From the NCBI GenBank assembly GCA_024699055.1, contig JAILQG010000085.1, positions 1 to 37,504 on the forward strand: a DNA stretch of 37,504 nt, given 5' to 3'. The stretch comes from Bacteroidales bacterium (GTDB taxonomy: Bacteria > Bacteroidota > Bacteroidia > Bacteroidales > UBA932). Position 1 is the stretch's first letter. Each line of letters starts with the position of its first letter. The notes under the pieces are model-generated. The model was not told where the DNA came from. It searched no databases and saw only the letters and a list, made by a program, of their open reading frames with translations. Position numbers and translations under genes: made by a program. Positions 7,731 to 15,360 of this stretch are shown here, piece after piece.

Positions 7731-9796
7731 CACCATCCGCCGAAACCGCCTCCGGGGCCTCCGGGACCGCCATTGCCACCGGTATAGTTCGTCAGGCTGA
7801 CTTCCGTCCCGCCGGAGATGCCGTCTGTAGCCCAGACTCCCCCGCATTTGGCATCCCCACTCACGCTCACGCCCTTATAGCCGCCCGAAAGCGAAGGAGC
7901 CGAGACGATGAAGCTGGAGATATTCGACGGAGCCTTGAAAGCCGCGATGAAGGAAGAACCGTCGTGCAGAGCGTTCCAGGAACCGGCGTTTGCACTCATG
8001 CTGTAGACGCTTTGGGCGGCGGAATAGCCGCTCTCAAGGCCGCCATAAGCGACTACGGTAGCACCGGCGTTGATGTACAGTTTCTTATTCTCTTCAGTAT
8101 TCGTATCGATGGCGACCTCCGGAGCGCCTTTCGTGCAAATGGCCATGACATAGCCGCCGTTCAGGATGGTATTGCCGTTGGAATCCATCGCATCATTGCC
8201 CGAAGAGAAGGCGTAGACGAAACCATTGTTCACGGTCAGGTCGCCCTGGCTGTTAATGGCATCCTCGCTGGTCGAAGAGACATAGGTTTCGCCACCGTCG
8301 AAAGTCAGGTCACCCTTGACCTCAAGGCCTTCGCAATAGGTGCTGTTAACAGTAACGGAGCCGCCGCTGACGGTGAGATTTCCCGCATATCCGGTTACTT
8401 TGGCGTTGTCCCCGCTGCCTTCCTTCGTCACCCAGCCGATCTTGATGCCCTTGGCAGAGACATCGTTCACCTCGCGGCCGGAGGTAGTGACGGTAAGGGT
8501 GCCGCCGGTGATGTAGCTGTCGGAAAGGGTGTGATTCTCGGAGTCGAAATCGTAACTGCCCGCACGGATGCCCTTGCCGCCGTCGCCCGTGTTCTTGAGA
8601 GTGAGCGCGCCGCCGGTCATCGCGAAGTAATTGTCCGCCTTGACGCAGGAAGTGCCCGTGTATTCGGCATCCTCGTCGTCGTAGGCTACGCCGCCGGTGG
8701 AATTCACCATGTGCGCTCCGCCCTCGACCAGAACGTAATCGTCGGTGGAGATGCCCTTGGCCATGTCGGCTGCGATGGAAACCACCAGCGAGCCGTCCGA
8801 AAGCTGGACATAATCATTGCCCTTGAGGCCGTTCCCGGCGCTGCTGCCGGAGTTTATCTTGATGGTAGGGCTCTGCATCAGGCGAATGTAATCGTCAGAG
8901 GAGATGCCCGCCTTGCCCGCGGCGTTCAGAGCGTTGACGGTAAGCAGGCCGCTGCCGCTGAAGATCAGTTGGGACTCGCTGAAGATGACGGCCTTGTGGT
9001 CTTCGTCATTAACCTTTTCGTAGGCGGCTGAGGCCCCGTCGGAGAGGGTGTTGGAGCCGTAGACCGCAATGTATGTGCGCTTCTTGTTCTGGTTGTTGAT
9101 GGCCGCGCCATCTGGATTGGTGATGCTCACGCCGTTCAGGACGATGGCCTGTTTCTTGGCCCCGTAGACCTTGAAGAAACCGTTGGAGGTGGAGCCTTTG
9201 AGTTCGTATATGAGCACCTGGTCGCCGGTGTTGTTCACCGTCACCTTGTTGCCGTCCACGGTAACATAGTTATAGCTGTCGCCGGTGACGGTGGCATCGC
9301 CCGTCTGGGAGAAGTTGACGGTGATCTTCCCCTTGAAGGTAGTGGTGGAGATATCGTCGTCGGAAGTCGGGTCGCCGGTGGAGGCGAAGGATAGCGAGCC
9401 GTCGTAGGCATCGCCTCCGGATGTATCGATGACAGTAAGGAGATAGGAGGCTCCGGATGCCGAATAGGTCTCGTCCGCTGCCGAGGAGGCCGAAATCATG
9501 GTCGAGCCGGCAGAAATAAGGGTAATGACGCCGCTGCCGCTGATGGTGGCCACCTCCGGCTTCGAGGATTCATAAGTAACGCCTACACTGTATTTGTTCG
9601 TGAGCGTGGGGAAAGTGTTCGACGAGCCGATGGTGGCTTCGAAAGAGTCGGAGCTCCAGGCCAGGGCCGGGTCGGTGAGGCTGGTCACGGATTCGTTCCC
9701 GTCAAAGGGATTGTCGGGGAAATCCGGCAGATCGATGCCTTCGCAGGCTACTGCGGCGAAAGCTAAGGTTACGAGAAGAGCCAGGTACGGTTTCAT
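7730..9796 (-). CDS. Exported beta-helix carbohydrate-binding lipoprotein (Cthe_2159/DUF4353-like)
   Basis: This 688-residue protein has a lipoprotein signal peptide (MKPYLALLVTLAFAAVAC, Cys18) followed by a Pro/Asp-rich tether. Residues about 40-120 look like a bacterial Ig-like (Big2) fold, with a KPEVATISGSGVITLISAG segment. The remainder is a repetitive right-handed beta-helix rich in G-G-x-L-x-V and S-x-D-D-Y-I/V steps (for example GISSDDYIRL, GISTDDYVLV, KGIRAGSY), as in the carbohydrate-binding family Cthe_2159 (formerly DUF4353). The C-terminus is an unusual glycine/proline tail, GGNGGPGGPGGGFGGW. It is presumably outer-membrane anchored and binds polysaccharide; no catalytic residues can be assigned. 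It is a single-gene unit, separated by 78 bp and a hairpin from the cytochrome operon upstream. Confidence 0.8.
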   Translation of the reverse strand: MKPYLALLVTLAFAAVACEGIDLPDFPDNPFDGNESVTSLTDPALAWSSDSFEATIGSSNTFPTLTNKYSVGVTYESSKPEVATISGSGVITLISAGSTMISASSAADETYSASGASYLLTVIDTSGGDAYDGSLSFASTGDPTSDDDISTTTFKGKITVNFSQTGDATVTGDSYNYVTVDGNKVTVNNTGDQVLIYELKGSTSNGFFKVYGAKKQAIVLNGVSITNPDGAAINNQNKKRTYIAVYGSNTLSDGASAAYEKVNDEDHKAVIFSESQLIFSGSGLLTVNALNAAGKAGISSDDYIRLMQSPTIKINSGSSAGNGLKGNDYVQLSDGSLVVSIAADMAKGISTDDYVLVEGGAHMVNSTGGVAYDDEDAEYTGTSCVKADNYFAMTGGALTLKNTGDGGKGIRAGSYDFDSENHTLSDSYITGGTLTVTTSGREVNDVSAKGIKIGWVTKEGSGDNAKVTGYAGNLTVSGGSVTVNSTYCEGLEVKGDLTFDGGETYVSSTSEDAINSQGDLTVNNGFVYAFSSGNDAMDSNGNTILNGGYVMAICTKGAPEVAIDTNTEENKKLYINAGATVVAYGGLESGYSAAQSVYSMSANAGSWNALHDGSSFIAAFKAPSNISSFIVSAPSLSGGYKGVSVSGDAKCGGVWATDGISGGTEVSLTNYTGGNGGPGGPGGGFGGW

Positions 9797-9819
9797 ACTT
9801 CTACAGGTTTTAATACACT

Positions 9820-9842
9820 GATTGTCGGTAAAGCCAACAATC
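9820..9842 (-). terminator. Hairpin between ccsA and the lipoprotein gene
   Basis: GATTGTCGG-TAAAG-CCAACAATC forms a 9-bp stem with one G-T wobble in the 78-bp gap after the ccsA stop. The tail lacks a clear T run on the minus strand, so it may be a weak terminator or an mRNA-stabilising hairpin of the nrf operon. Confidence 0.35.
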
Positions 9843-9874
9843 GTGCCAAAACCACGAAGCGTCCTGCCTCTAAA

Positions 9875-10651
9875 TCAATATGTGTGAATGGATAATCCCC
9901 TTGCCGAAGGCAAGTAATTTATGCCCCACCAGCAGATCTGCAGGCACACGAAACTCAGCAGCAGAATCATGCAGGCCGACTGCCACTCCTCCGGCTTGGC
10001 CTTGCGCAGGTGCAGGTAAATCAGGTAGCACAGCCAGGTGGCGGCGGCCCAGGTTTCCTTGGGATCCCAGGCCCAGTAGGTACCCCAGGCCTCCTTGGCC
10101 CACAGGGCGCCGAACAGCATCCCGAACGTCAGGAAGGCCAGACCCACGTACACCAGGTTGTCGGTCAGGTTGAGATCCTTCTCCGTAGTCTTGTCTTTTT
10201 TGATAAGCATATAGACCGCCATGATGGTGGCGGCGCCAAGCAGCGCGTATGAGAACATGTACACGATGACGTGCGGGGCGAACCAGGGGCTCTGCAGGGC
10301 AGGCATCAGGCTCTTGGAGTGGATTTCCGGCTTGAACAGGTTCACGCAGATGAACACCAGGGCCAGCAGGGTGCTGAAACTCAGAATCCATTTGTAGCGC
10401 CAGCGGCTGTACACGATGATGCCGGCGACCGACAGGAAGAAGGAATACCACAGGCGGGTCTCCCCCATCGTGCGGAGCGGCGGACGTTCCAGGGAGATCC
10501 ACATCCCGAGGATGAAGGCGAAGAAAACGGCGATGCCGGCAAAGGTGCAGGCATATACCAGCGACTTGCGGCCTTTCCAGGCGAAGAAGGCGCCTGCGGC
10601 CCACAGGAGCACCGCTCCCAGTGCAAACCAGATAAACGAATCCCAACTCAT
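9875..10651 (-). CDS. ccsA: Cytochrome c biogenesis protein CcsA (ResC family)
   Basis: This 258-residue multi-pass membrane protein is the haem-handling subunit of system II cytochrome c maturation. The family's tryptophan-rich WWD signature is clear (WAKEAWGTYWAWDPKETW, about 184-201), with conserved histidines in APHVIVY (His127) and the C-terminal LSIHTY (His256). It exports haem and, with ResB/Ccs1, attaches it to CxxCH motifs of periplasmic apocytochromes. It overlaps the resB stop by 4 bp (ATGA type), so translation is coupled. Being last in the nrfH-nrfA-resB-ccsA operon, it most likely serves the nine haem sites of NrfH and NrfA, including the unusual CxxCK site. Its length is usual for bacterial CcsA/CcsB proteins. 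Confidence 0.93.
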   Translation of the reverse strand: MSWDSFIWFALGAVLLWAAGAFFAWKGRKSLVYACTFAGIAVFFAFILGMWISLERPPLRTMGETRLWYSFFLSVAGIIVYSRWRYKWILSFSTLLALVFICVNLFKPEIHSKSLMPALQSPWFAPHVIVYMFSYALLGAATIMAVYMLIKKDKTTEKDLNLTDNLVYVGLAFLTFGMLFGALWAKEAWGTYWAWDPKETWAAATWLCYLIYLHLRKAKPEEWQSACMILLLSFVCLQICWWGINYLPSARGLSIHTY

Positions 10652-11535
10652 TGTCTTACAGGTTTAGGGGCCATAAAAAGCATAAGGCACAGGGCGCCTG
10701 CGATCATCATGAAAATGCCGGTGTACACCCATACGATCCAGGGGTCGCGTACCAGCTGGAACACGCTGTAGAGGCTTTCCGGGCCCTTTCTCACGTCATA
10801 GCCGTACTGGTAGATCTTCCAGCCGTTCACTTTCAGGGGCTTGTTCACCTCAACGGTTCCCCGGACGGTCTTTCCGTCCTTCGTATACACGGTGACGTCC
10901 GAGGCGAAGCGTTTGGGCGTTTGGTCCGGATAGACCTCCATGGTGAACTTGTGCAGCTCGACGGCCAGGCCGGGCTCGTGTACCATTCCGGCGTCGTCCT
11001 CGGCCCGCCACTCCGTTTCTCCGGTGAAGACGGTGAGCGACAGGCTCTGCGTGTCAGCGCTGCCCAGCGTGGCGGAGACGATCGCCACCACTACGCCCAG
11101 ATGGTTCAGGATGAACGGAATCTCCTTCAGTTTCCAGCGCAGCAGGTGGTTCAGCGCCGCCAGGGCCGATATGATCATCATCCAGGTCCAGATGAGCACG
11201 AAGGGCCAGAAGCGCAGCATCCGGCACAGCCAGGGCATCCCTTCCTCCTCCACCTGCGGCAGCAGGCCCATCAGGACGGTGAGGGCAGTAGCATAAATCA
11301 GGCAGGGCACGGCCGCTCCCGCATGCATCATCCACTCAAAGGCATAGACCTTCCGCCGCAGGGCGAACATCACTCCGACGGCGGCAAGCAGCAGGATCAG
11401 CACGATCAGATTGACCGGCCAGGCGAAGAGTTCCCAGCGGATGGGGCCAATGGCCACCTGCAGCAGGATGCCCGCAAGAATAAGGCCTCCTCCGATGAGA
11501 AAGCCCTCCTTCATATTCCAGGGTTTAATCCACAT
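10648..11535 (-). CDS. ResB-like cytochrome c biogenesis protein
   Basis: This 295-residue membrane protein has N-terminal helices (about 12-30, 40-60, 70-95), a further pair around 110-155, a periplasmic domain with VTVYTKDGKTVRGTVEVNKP and LKVNGWKIYQYGYD, and a final helix near the C-terminus. The phrase VNKPLKVNGWKIYQ with a late single helix is typical of ResB/Ccs1, the partner that delivers haem from CcsA to apocytochrome c. It is shorter than many ResB proteins (about 400-450), as is common for the ResB next to nrfA in Bacteroides. It lies 5 bp after nrfA and overlaps ccsA by 4 bp. Confidence 0.85.
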   Translation of the reverse strand: MWIKPWNMKEGFLIGGGLILAGILLQVAIGPIRWELFAWPVNLIVLILLLAAVGVMFALRRKVYAFEWMMHAGAAVPCLIYATALTVLMGLLPQVEEEGMPWLCRMLRFWPFVLIWTWMMIISALAALNHLLRWKLKEIPFILNHLGVVVAIVSATLGSADTQSLSLTVFTGETEWRAEDDAGMVHEPGLAVELHKFTMEVYPDQTPKRFASDVTVYTKDGKTVRGTVEVNKPLKVNGWKIYQYGYDVRKGPESLYSVFQLVRDPWIVWVYTGIFMMIAGALCLMLFMAPKPVRQ

Positions 11536-11540
11536 AGTAG

Positions 11541-13046
11541 TTAATATTCAAGCAGTTTACCATTCTCCTTGGCGATGGACAGCCACTGCGGGGCAATGGT
11601 TTCCATGAACGCTTTCTTCTTGCTCTCCATGGCAGGCATATCCAGGCCGATGTAGGCCTGAGCCTTGGCCTTGGTGGAGATGTCGGGCATGGGAACCTCG
11701 CCGGTGAAGCCGTGCTTGGCAAGCACTTTGGCAATCTTCAGGCGGGCAGTGCCGGCATAGTCGACACCGTCGCCCATGAGGCGCAGCACCTCCTGCGGAG
11801 CGTGGAAGGAAGCGCCATGCGAGGCCACGGCGTAATCCCAGCGCCACTGGCTCTTGCGGATGTCCTGGAGGGCGTCTTTCATTTCAGCGTCGGTAGCACC
11901 CTTGTCCCAGGCGAACTTGGCCTCTATGTGGGCCTTGGCAAGCAGTTCCTCCAGACGGCCACGGACCTCCAGGCACTTCTCCTGGCGCTCCTCGACATTC
12001 TTGCGGAGGGTTTCCTCGCTCTCGCGGTGGCAGTTCAGGCAGGTGCGGTCCATCTTGGCGAGCGGGCTCTGGATGTGGTGATCGGTATACTTCACGCCGC
12101 CGTCGGCCACGTAAGGCATGTGGCAGTCGGCGCAGGAGACTCCGCGCTGGCCGTGGATGCCCTGCAGCGAAGTTTCATAGCCGGGATGCTGTGCCTTGAG
12201 GATGGGGGCTTTGGACAGTTTGTGGATGTAGTCGGCATAGCCCATCTCGTCGTAGTATTTCTCAGCATCTTCCAGCGTGAGGCCGTACTTCCACGGGAAG
12301 GTGAGGTACTGGTCCTTTTCGGGGGTCTCGGGATAATCGTGGAAATAGTACTCGACATGGCACTGGGCGCACACCAGCGAGCGCATCTCGTTGTGCGTGG
12401 CCTTATCCACGTCCTTGCCCATGCTGGCAAAGGCCTCGCGGAGGGCCGGACGGCTGATGTGCAGGTCCATCGTTTCGGAATCGTGGCAGTCGGAGCAGCC
12501 GATGGGATTCACGACGTCGGCGCCCCACTTGGCCCAGTTGGCCTTGTAGAATTCGGCCGGGCCGACTTCTTCCATCAGGCGCGGCACATCCGGGCCCTTG
12601 CAGGTCCAGCAGGTTCCGGGCTGGTTGGAGCCGTCGTAGAGTTCCGTGGGGGAACCGGTGCGAAGGATTTCGCGGTGGTCTTCCAGCGCGTGGAAATGGC
12701 CTCGGGGCGAATTGTAGTCCCAGGAGAAGGCGTAGCCGGCCCAGAGCACGACCATGTTGGGGCGCTCTTCCAGCACGTCCTGGATGTCGGAAGACATGTA
12801 CTTGGAACGGAAATCCGTCTCTTCGGTGGCCTTCCAGGTCTCATATTCGCGCGGGAAGTCGCTCTTGAATTTCTGGTTCTGGGCCACGATGCCCTGCATG
12901 GGGTTTTTGCGGTTGTTGAAGATGCTTGCCACCTCGGCGCGGCGCTCCATCAGGGAAGAGACCAGCAGGCCCAGGAGGAAGACAAGGACCATGCATCCGC
13001 CGAAAATCAGCCAGCTGTGCAAGGGTTTCAGTTTCTTTTCGCTCAT
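11541..13046 (-). CDS. nrfA: Ammonia-forming cytochrome c nitrite reductase NrfA
   Basis: This 501-residue pentahaem periplasmic enzyme reduces nitrite to ammonium with six electrons. The first haem motif is CWTCK (146-150), whose lysine ligates the catalytic iron. Four CxxCH motifs follow: CSDCH (184-188), CAQCH (226-230), CADCH (305-309) and CLNCH (336-340). The catalytic context is intact: Arg in HISRPAL, Tyr in CHVEYYF and His in QGIHGQ. Residues 11-31 form an uncleaved-looking signal or anchor helix. It lies 12 bp downstream of nrfH, its quinol-linked electron donor, and upstream of resB-ccsA. It supports respiratory or detoxifying nitrite ammonification under anaerobiosis. Confidence 0.97.
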   Translation of the reverse strand: MSEKKLKPLHSWLIFGGCMVLVFLLGLLVSSLMERRAEVASIFNNRKNPMQGIVAQNQKFKSDFPREYETWKATEETDFRSKYMSSDIQDVLEERPNMVVLWAGYAFSWDYNSPRGHFHALEDHREILRTGSPTELYDGSNQPGTCWTCKGPDVPRLMEEVGPAEFYKANWAKWGADVVNPIGCSDCHDSETMDLHISRPALREAFASMGKDVDKATHNEMRSLVCAQCHVEYYFHDYPETPEKDQYLTFPWKYGLTLEDAEKYYDEMGYADYIHKLSKAPILKAQHPGYETSLQGIHGQRGVSCADCHMPYVADGGVKYTDHHIQSPLAKMDRTCLNCHRESEETLRKNVEERQEKCLEVRGRLEELLAKAHIEAKFAWDKGATDAEMKDALQDIRKSQWRWDYAVASHGASFHAPQEVLRLMGDGVDYAGTARLKIAKVLAKHGFTGEVPMPDISTKAKAQAYIGLDMPAMESKKKAFMETIAPQWLSIAKENGKLLEY

Positions 13047-13058
13047 ATGGGTGTGTTT

Positions 13059-13676
13059 TTATTTCTTGTGAAGATTTCCGTGAGGAGACTTGTGGCCGAT
13101 GGCCTTCTGCAGCCACTCGGGCACGGGAGAGCTCGGGAACGGGACCTTGGCATCTGGGGTGGCCGAGAGGCTGTTCTTGCCTCCGTGCGGGACGTCCCGG
13201 TGGCAGTCCCAGCAGGCCTTGCCTTCGCCCGCCTGAGTCATCTTGAAGTCCATCTTGCCCAGCTTTACCATCTCTGTTGTGAGCTCGGTATGGCAGCGGA
13301 TGCAGTTGTTCATGATCACCTGGGCGCTGGGGTCCTTTGCTGCAGGAACCTGCGGCTCGCTGAAGCTGAGGAAGGCCGCCGTGTGCTTCATTCCGTCCAT
13401 GCCCTTGAAGGCATATTTGCGCGCCACGTTTTCATGAGGCACGTGGCAGTCGTTGCAGGTGGCGACGGCTCCTTCTCCCCTGCCGTGGGAAGAATGGTTC
13501 CACGTGGCGTAATAAGGCTGCATGATATGGCAGTTCACGCAGGCCGAGGGGTCGTCTCCAAGATATGTGGTGAAGCGCAGCATATACAGGAAGAGACATC
13601 CCGCGCCTACGATAATGCCCGCCAGGCACAGCAAAAGCACCTTTTGCCAGAGTTTGAGCTTGATGGAGAAAGCCAT
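13059..13676 (-). CDS. nrfH: Cytochrome c nitrite reductase small subunit NrfH
   Basis: This 205-residue NapC/NirT-family tetrahaem quinol dehydrogenase takes electrons from menaquinol and passes them to NrfA. After an N-terminal transmembrane anchor (about 10-34) come haem motifs CVNCHIM (46-52, with the Met typical of NrfH haem 1), CNDCH (74-78), CIRCH (125-129) and CWDCH (155-159). The ATG at 13676 is chosen. An in-frame TTG at 13706 would add ten residues but lies inside the -7 promoter box, so it would not be transcribed. It is first gene of the operon. Confidence 0.95.
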   Translation of the reverse strand: MAFSIKLKLWQKVLLLCLAGIIVGAGCLFLYMLRFTTYLGDDPSACVNCHIMQPYYATWNHSSHGRGEGAVATCNDCHVPHENVARKYAFKGMDGMKHTAAFLSFSEPQVPAAKDPSAQVIMNNCIRCHTELTTEMVKLGKMDFKMTQAGEGKACWDCHRDVPHGGKNSLSATPDAKVPFPSSPVPEWLQKAIGHKSPHGNLHKK

Positions 13677-13703
13677 TAAGTCTTTGAATGATGTGATCCT
13701 ATA

Positions 13704-13735
13704 CAAAGGTAGGTTTTATTTTCGGTATTGCCAAA
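13704..13735 (-). promoter_or_regulatory. Promoter of the nrfHA-resB-ccsA operon
   Basis: The minus strand shows TTTG (13735-13732), a 20-bp spacer, then TACCTTTG (13711-13704), both parts of the Bacteroidetes sigma-ABfr promoter. Transcription would start near 13700, giving a leader of about 25 nt before the nrfH ATG. Confidence 0.75.
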
Positions 13736-13749
13736 TTCACGTAAGTGAC
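13736..13749. promoter_or_regulatory. Candidate Crp/Fnr-family operator at about -42 of nrfH
   Basis: TTCAC-GTAA-GTGAC is a near-perfect 5-4-5 dyad directly abutting the -33 box of the nrf promoter. Its centre (13742.5) lies about 42 bp upstream of the inferred transcription start, the class II activator position for Crp/Fnr proteins. The half-site TTCAC/GTGAC is closer to Crp/NnrR types than to Fnr TTGAT. Confidence 0.45.
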
Positions 13750-13794
13750 GTAAAAATCGCTGTCGCGGAGCCACACGATGAACCTGTTTTTTCA

Positions 13795-13802
13795 TATCTT
13801 TG
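13795..13802 (+). promoter_or_regulatory. -7 box of the flavodoxin gene
   Basis: TATCTTTG matches TAnnTTTG and lies 26 bp before the ATG at 13829. No TTTG -33 box is seen at the expected spacing. It is divergent from the nrf promoter, with the dyad at 13736-13749 shared between them. Confidence 0.5.
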
Positions 13803-13828
13803 TAAGGATCAATCAAAACCAAGCATAA

Positions 13829-14374
13829 ATGAAACATATCATCATCGCAGCCGCGGCCATTCTGATGACCCTGACCGCCTGCGGCCAAAACAACAGGAAA
13901 GAAATGAAAACCCTCGTAGCATACTTTTCCGCCACCGGCACCACCGAAGCCGTGGCCAAGGATCTGGCCGAAGTGGCCGGAGCCACCCTGTATGAAATCA
14001 AACCCGAAGTGAAGTACACCGCCGCCGACCTGGACTGGCGTGACAAGCAGTCCCGCAGCACGCTGGAGATGCAGGACAAGAGCTCCCGTCCGGCCATCGT
14101 CAAGGACCTGAAAGATGCCGACAGCTACGACGTCGTATACATCGGCTTCCCCGTCTGGTGGTACACCGCTCCGACGATCATCAACACCTTCATCGAGGCC
14201 TACGGCTTTAAGGGTAAGACAGTTATGCTGTTCGCCACCTCCGGCGGCAGCGACGTGGCCGGTGCCGACAAGCAGTTCCACGCCCAGTACCCCGACATCA
14301 ACTGGAAGCCCGGCAAGCTCCTGAACGACGCATCAAAGGCCGACATGGAGGCATGGGTAAAGTCCAATAAGTGA
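13829..14374 (+). CDS. Exported flavodoxin, predicted lipoprotein
   Basis: This 181-residue flavodoxin-fold protein has an FMN phosphate loop, FSATGTTEAVAKDLA (about 33-47), a WWYTAP loop and FATSGGSDV near the flavin edge. It carries an unexpected lipoprotein signal peptide (MKHIIIAAAAILMTLTAC, Cys18), so the FMN domain would sit in the periplasm or on a membrane instead of in the cytoplasm. The stop overlaps the next gene's start (TGATG), so it is coupled to the nitroreductase at 14374-15066. Its reductant and partner are unknown. Location beside a periplasmic nitrite reductase and a divergent promoter makes a role in envelope electron transfer possible (inference). Confidence 0.85.
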   Translation: MKHIIIAAAAILMTLTACGQNNRKEMKTLVAYFSATGTTEAVAKDLAEVAGATLYEIKPEVKYTAADLDWRDKQSRSTLEMQDKSSRPAIVKDLKDADSYDVVYIGFPVWWYTAPTIINTFIEAYGFKGKTVMLFATSGGSDVAGADKQFHAQYPDINWKPGKLLNDASKADMEAWVKSNK

Positions 14375-15066
14375 TGGTAGAATTGAAACTCATAGACGCT
14401 ATCAAGGCACGGCATTCCGTGCGGAAGTATCTGGATAAACCTGTCGAGCCGGACAAGGCGGCTGCGCTAAAGGCGGCCATTGAGCGCATCAATCAGGAAA
14501 ACGGGCTGAACATACAGCTGGTTCTGGATGAGCCAAAGGCTTTCAACGGCATGTTCATCACCACATACGGCCAGTTTTCCGGCGTGAAGAACTACTTTGT
14601 CGTGGCGGCGCCCAAGGGAAAGGAATGGGAAGAGAAGGTCGGCTATTATGGCGAGGAACTGATCATCCTGGCCCAGTCGCTCGGCCTGAACACATGCTGG
14701 GCCGGACTAACCTATAAGAAGATTCCCGGGACTTTTACGCTACGCGATGGCGATATCGTTCACTGCTTCATCTCTCTCGGCTACGGGACTACCCCCGGCG
14801 TTCAGCATCCGCAAAAGCCGATGGAAAAGTTCTATGAGTCCGACGGCCTTCCCCCGGAATGGTTCAGGAAAGGCATGGAGGCTGCACTGTTGGCCCCCAC
14901 TGCCGTCAACCAGCAGAAGTTCAAGTTCATCCTGCACCCCGGTAACGTAGTGGAAACCAAGACTTTCTTCTCGCCCTGGGGCTATACACGCATCGACCTT
15001 GGCATCGTCAAATATCATTTCGAGATTGGCGCCGGGAAAGAAAACTTCACCTGGAAAGAGGCATGA
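14374..15066 (+). CDS. Nitroreductase family protein (TM1586-like)
   Basis: This 230-residue FMN-dependent oxidoreductase-fold protein begins with LIDAIKARHSVRKYLDKPVE, the classic nitroreductase Rxx(S/V)RxY/F start. It has a tandem half similar to the putative TM nitroreductase family (GxNTCWAGLTYKK in the middle, then APTAVNQQKFKF and the ending DLGIVKYHFEIGA). The substrate is unknown. The ATG at 14374 overlaps the flavodoxin stop; a GTG three bases earlier is less likely. A 4-bp overlap at its 3' end leads into the truncated membrane protein at 15063. Confidence 0.87.
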   Translation: MVELKLIDAIKARHSVRKYLDKPVEPDKAAALKAAIERINQENGLNIQLVLDEPKAFNGMFITTYGQFSGVKNYFVVAAPKGKEWEEKVGYYGEELIILAQSLGLNTCWAGLTYKKIPGTFTLRDGDIVHCFISLGYGTTPGVQHPQKPMEKFYESDGLPPEWFRKGMEAALLAPTAVNQQKFKFILHPGNVVETKTFFSPWGYTRIDLGIVKYHFEIGAGKENFTWKEA

Positions 15067-15257
15067 GAAACGCTTTAGGATACATTCTTGGATTTCTGCT
15101 GTTCGTAGTGGGCATCCCCGCACTGATGTGGTGGGTGTCAGGACGGCCGTTCCCATGGGCTCCGACGCTGCCGTGGGCCATTCCCGCCGTGGTTCTGATG
15201 GTTCCGGGGCTGGCGCTGAGCATCTGGAATACAAGAAACGGGTCCCCCGCTATCTGA
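15063..15257 (+). pseudogene. Truncated membrane methyltransferase-like fragment (ICMT type)
   Basis: These 64 residues have two hydrophobic helices (about 6-24 and 38-56) and read MRNALGYILGFLLFVVGIPA, then MWWVSGRPFPWAPTLPW. This resembles the N-terminal helices of isoprenylcysteine carboxyl-methyltransferase-like membrane proteins in Bacteroidales, which continue for another 100 or more residues with the cofactor-binding part. That part is missing here, so it is probably a 3'-truncated remnant. A real small membrane protein is the alternative, supported by its intact 4-bp start overlap with the nitroreductase. Confidence 0.5.
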
Positions 15258-15261
15258 TAAA

Positions 15262-15345
15262 ATGATGAAAGTCCTGTTCTTGTGTCACGGCAACATCTGC
15301 CGCAGCCCGATGGCAGACGCGAGACGGGAAGATCTGAAACAATAA
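15262..15345 (+). pseudogene. N-terminal remnant of a low-molecular-weight protein tyrosine phosphatase
   Basis: This short frame reads MMKVLFLCHGNICRSPMADA and stops after 27 codons. It contains the complete LMW-PTP phosphate loop C-x5-R-S (CHGNICRS) exactly where the family has it, at the extreme N-terminus, but the remaining 120 or so residues, including the catalytic aspartate loop, are absent. It cannot be active. The truncation point lies just before the palindromic element at 15361-15453, suggesting a deletion or insertion scar. Confidence 0.7.
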
Positions 15346-15360
15346 ATCGAAACTGGCCGA

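Noticed and set aside
7544..9031. A 495-codon open frame on the plus strand
   Set aside because: It lies antisense to the beta-helix lipoprotein and across the palindrome; composition is Arg/Ala/Gly-rich with no domain or signal, as expected from the complement of a GC-rich repetitive gene.
11712..13679. A 655-codon open frame on the plus strand opposite nrfA and nrfH
   Set aside because: The minus strand codes clear haem proteins with all CxxCH/CxxCK motifs; the plus frame has only low-complexity Val/Gly/His sequence and no promoter.
13677..13706. Ten-codon N-terminal extension of nrfH from a TTG
   Set aside because: The TTG is the last three bases of the -7 box TACCTTTG, so it lies upstream of the transcript.
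15262..15345. A functional mini-phosphatase or small peptide gene
   Set aside because: Only the phosphate loop is present; the fold needs about 150 residues, so a remnant is the better reading.
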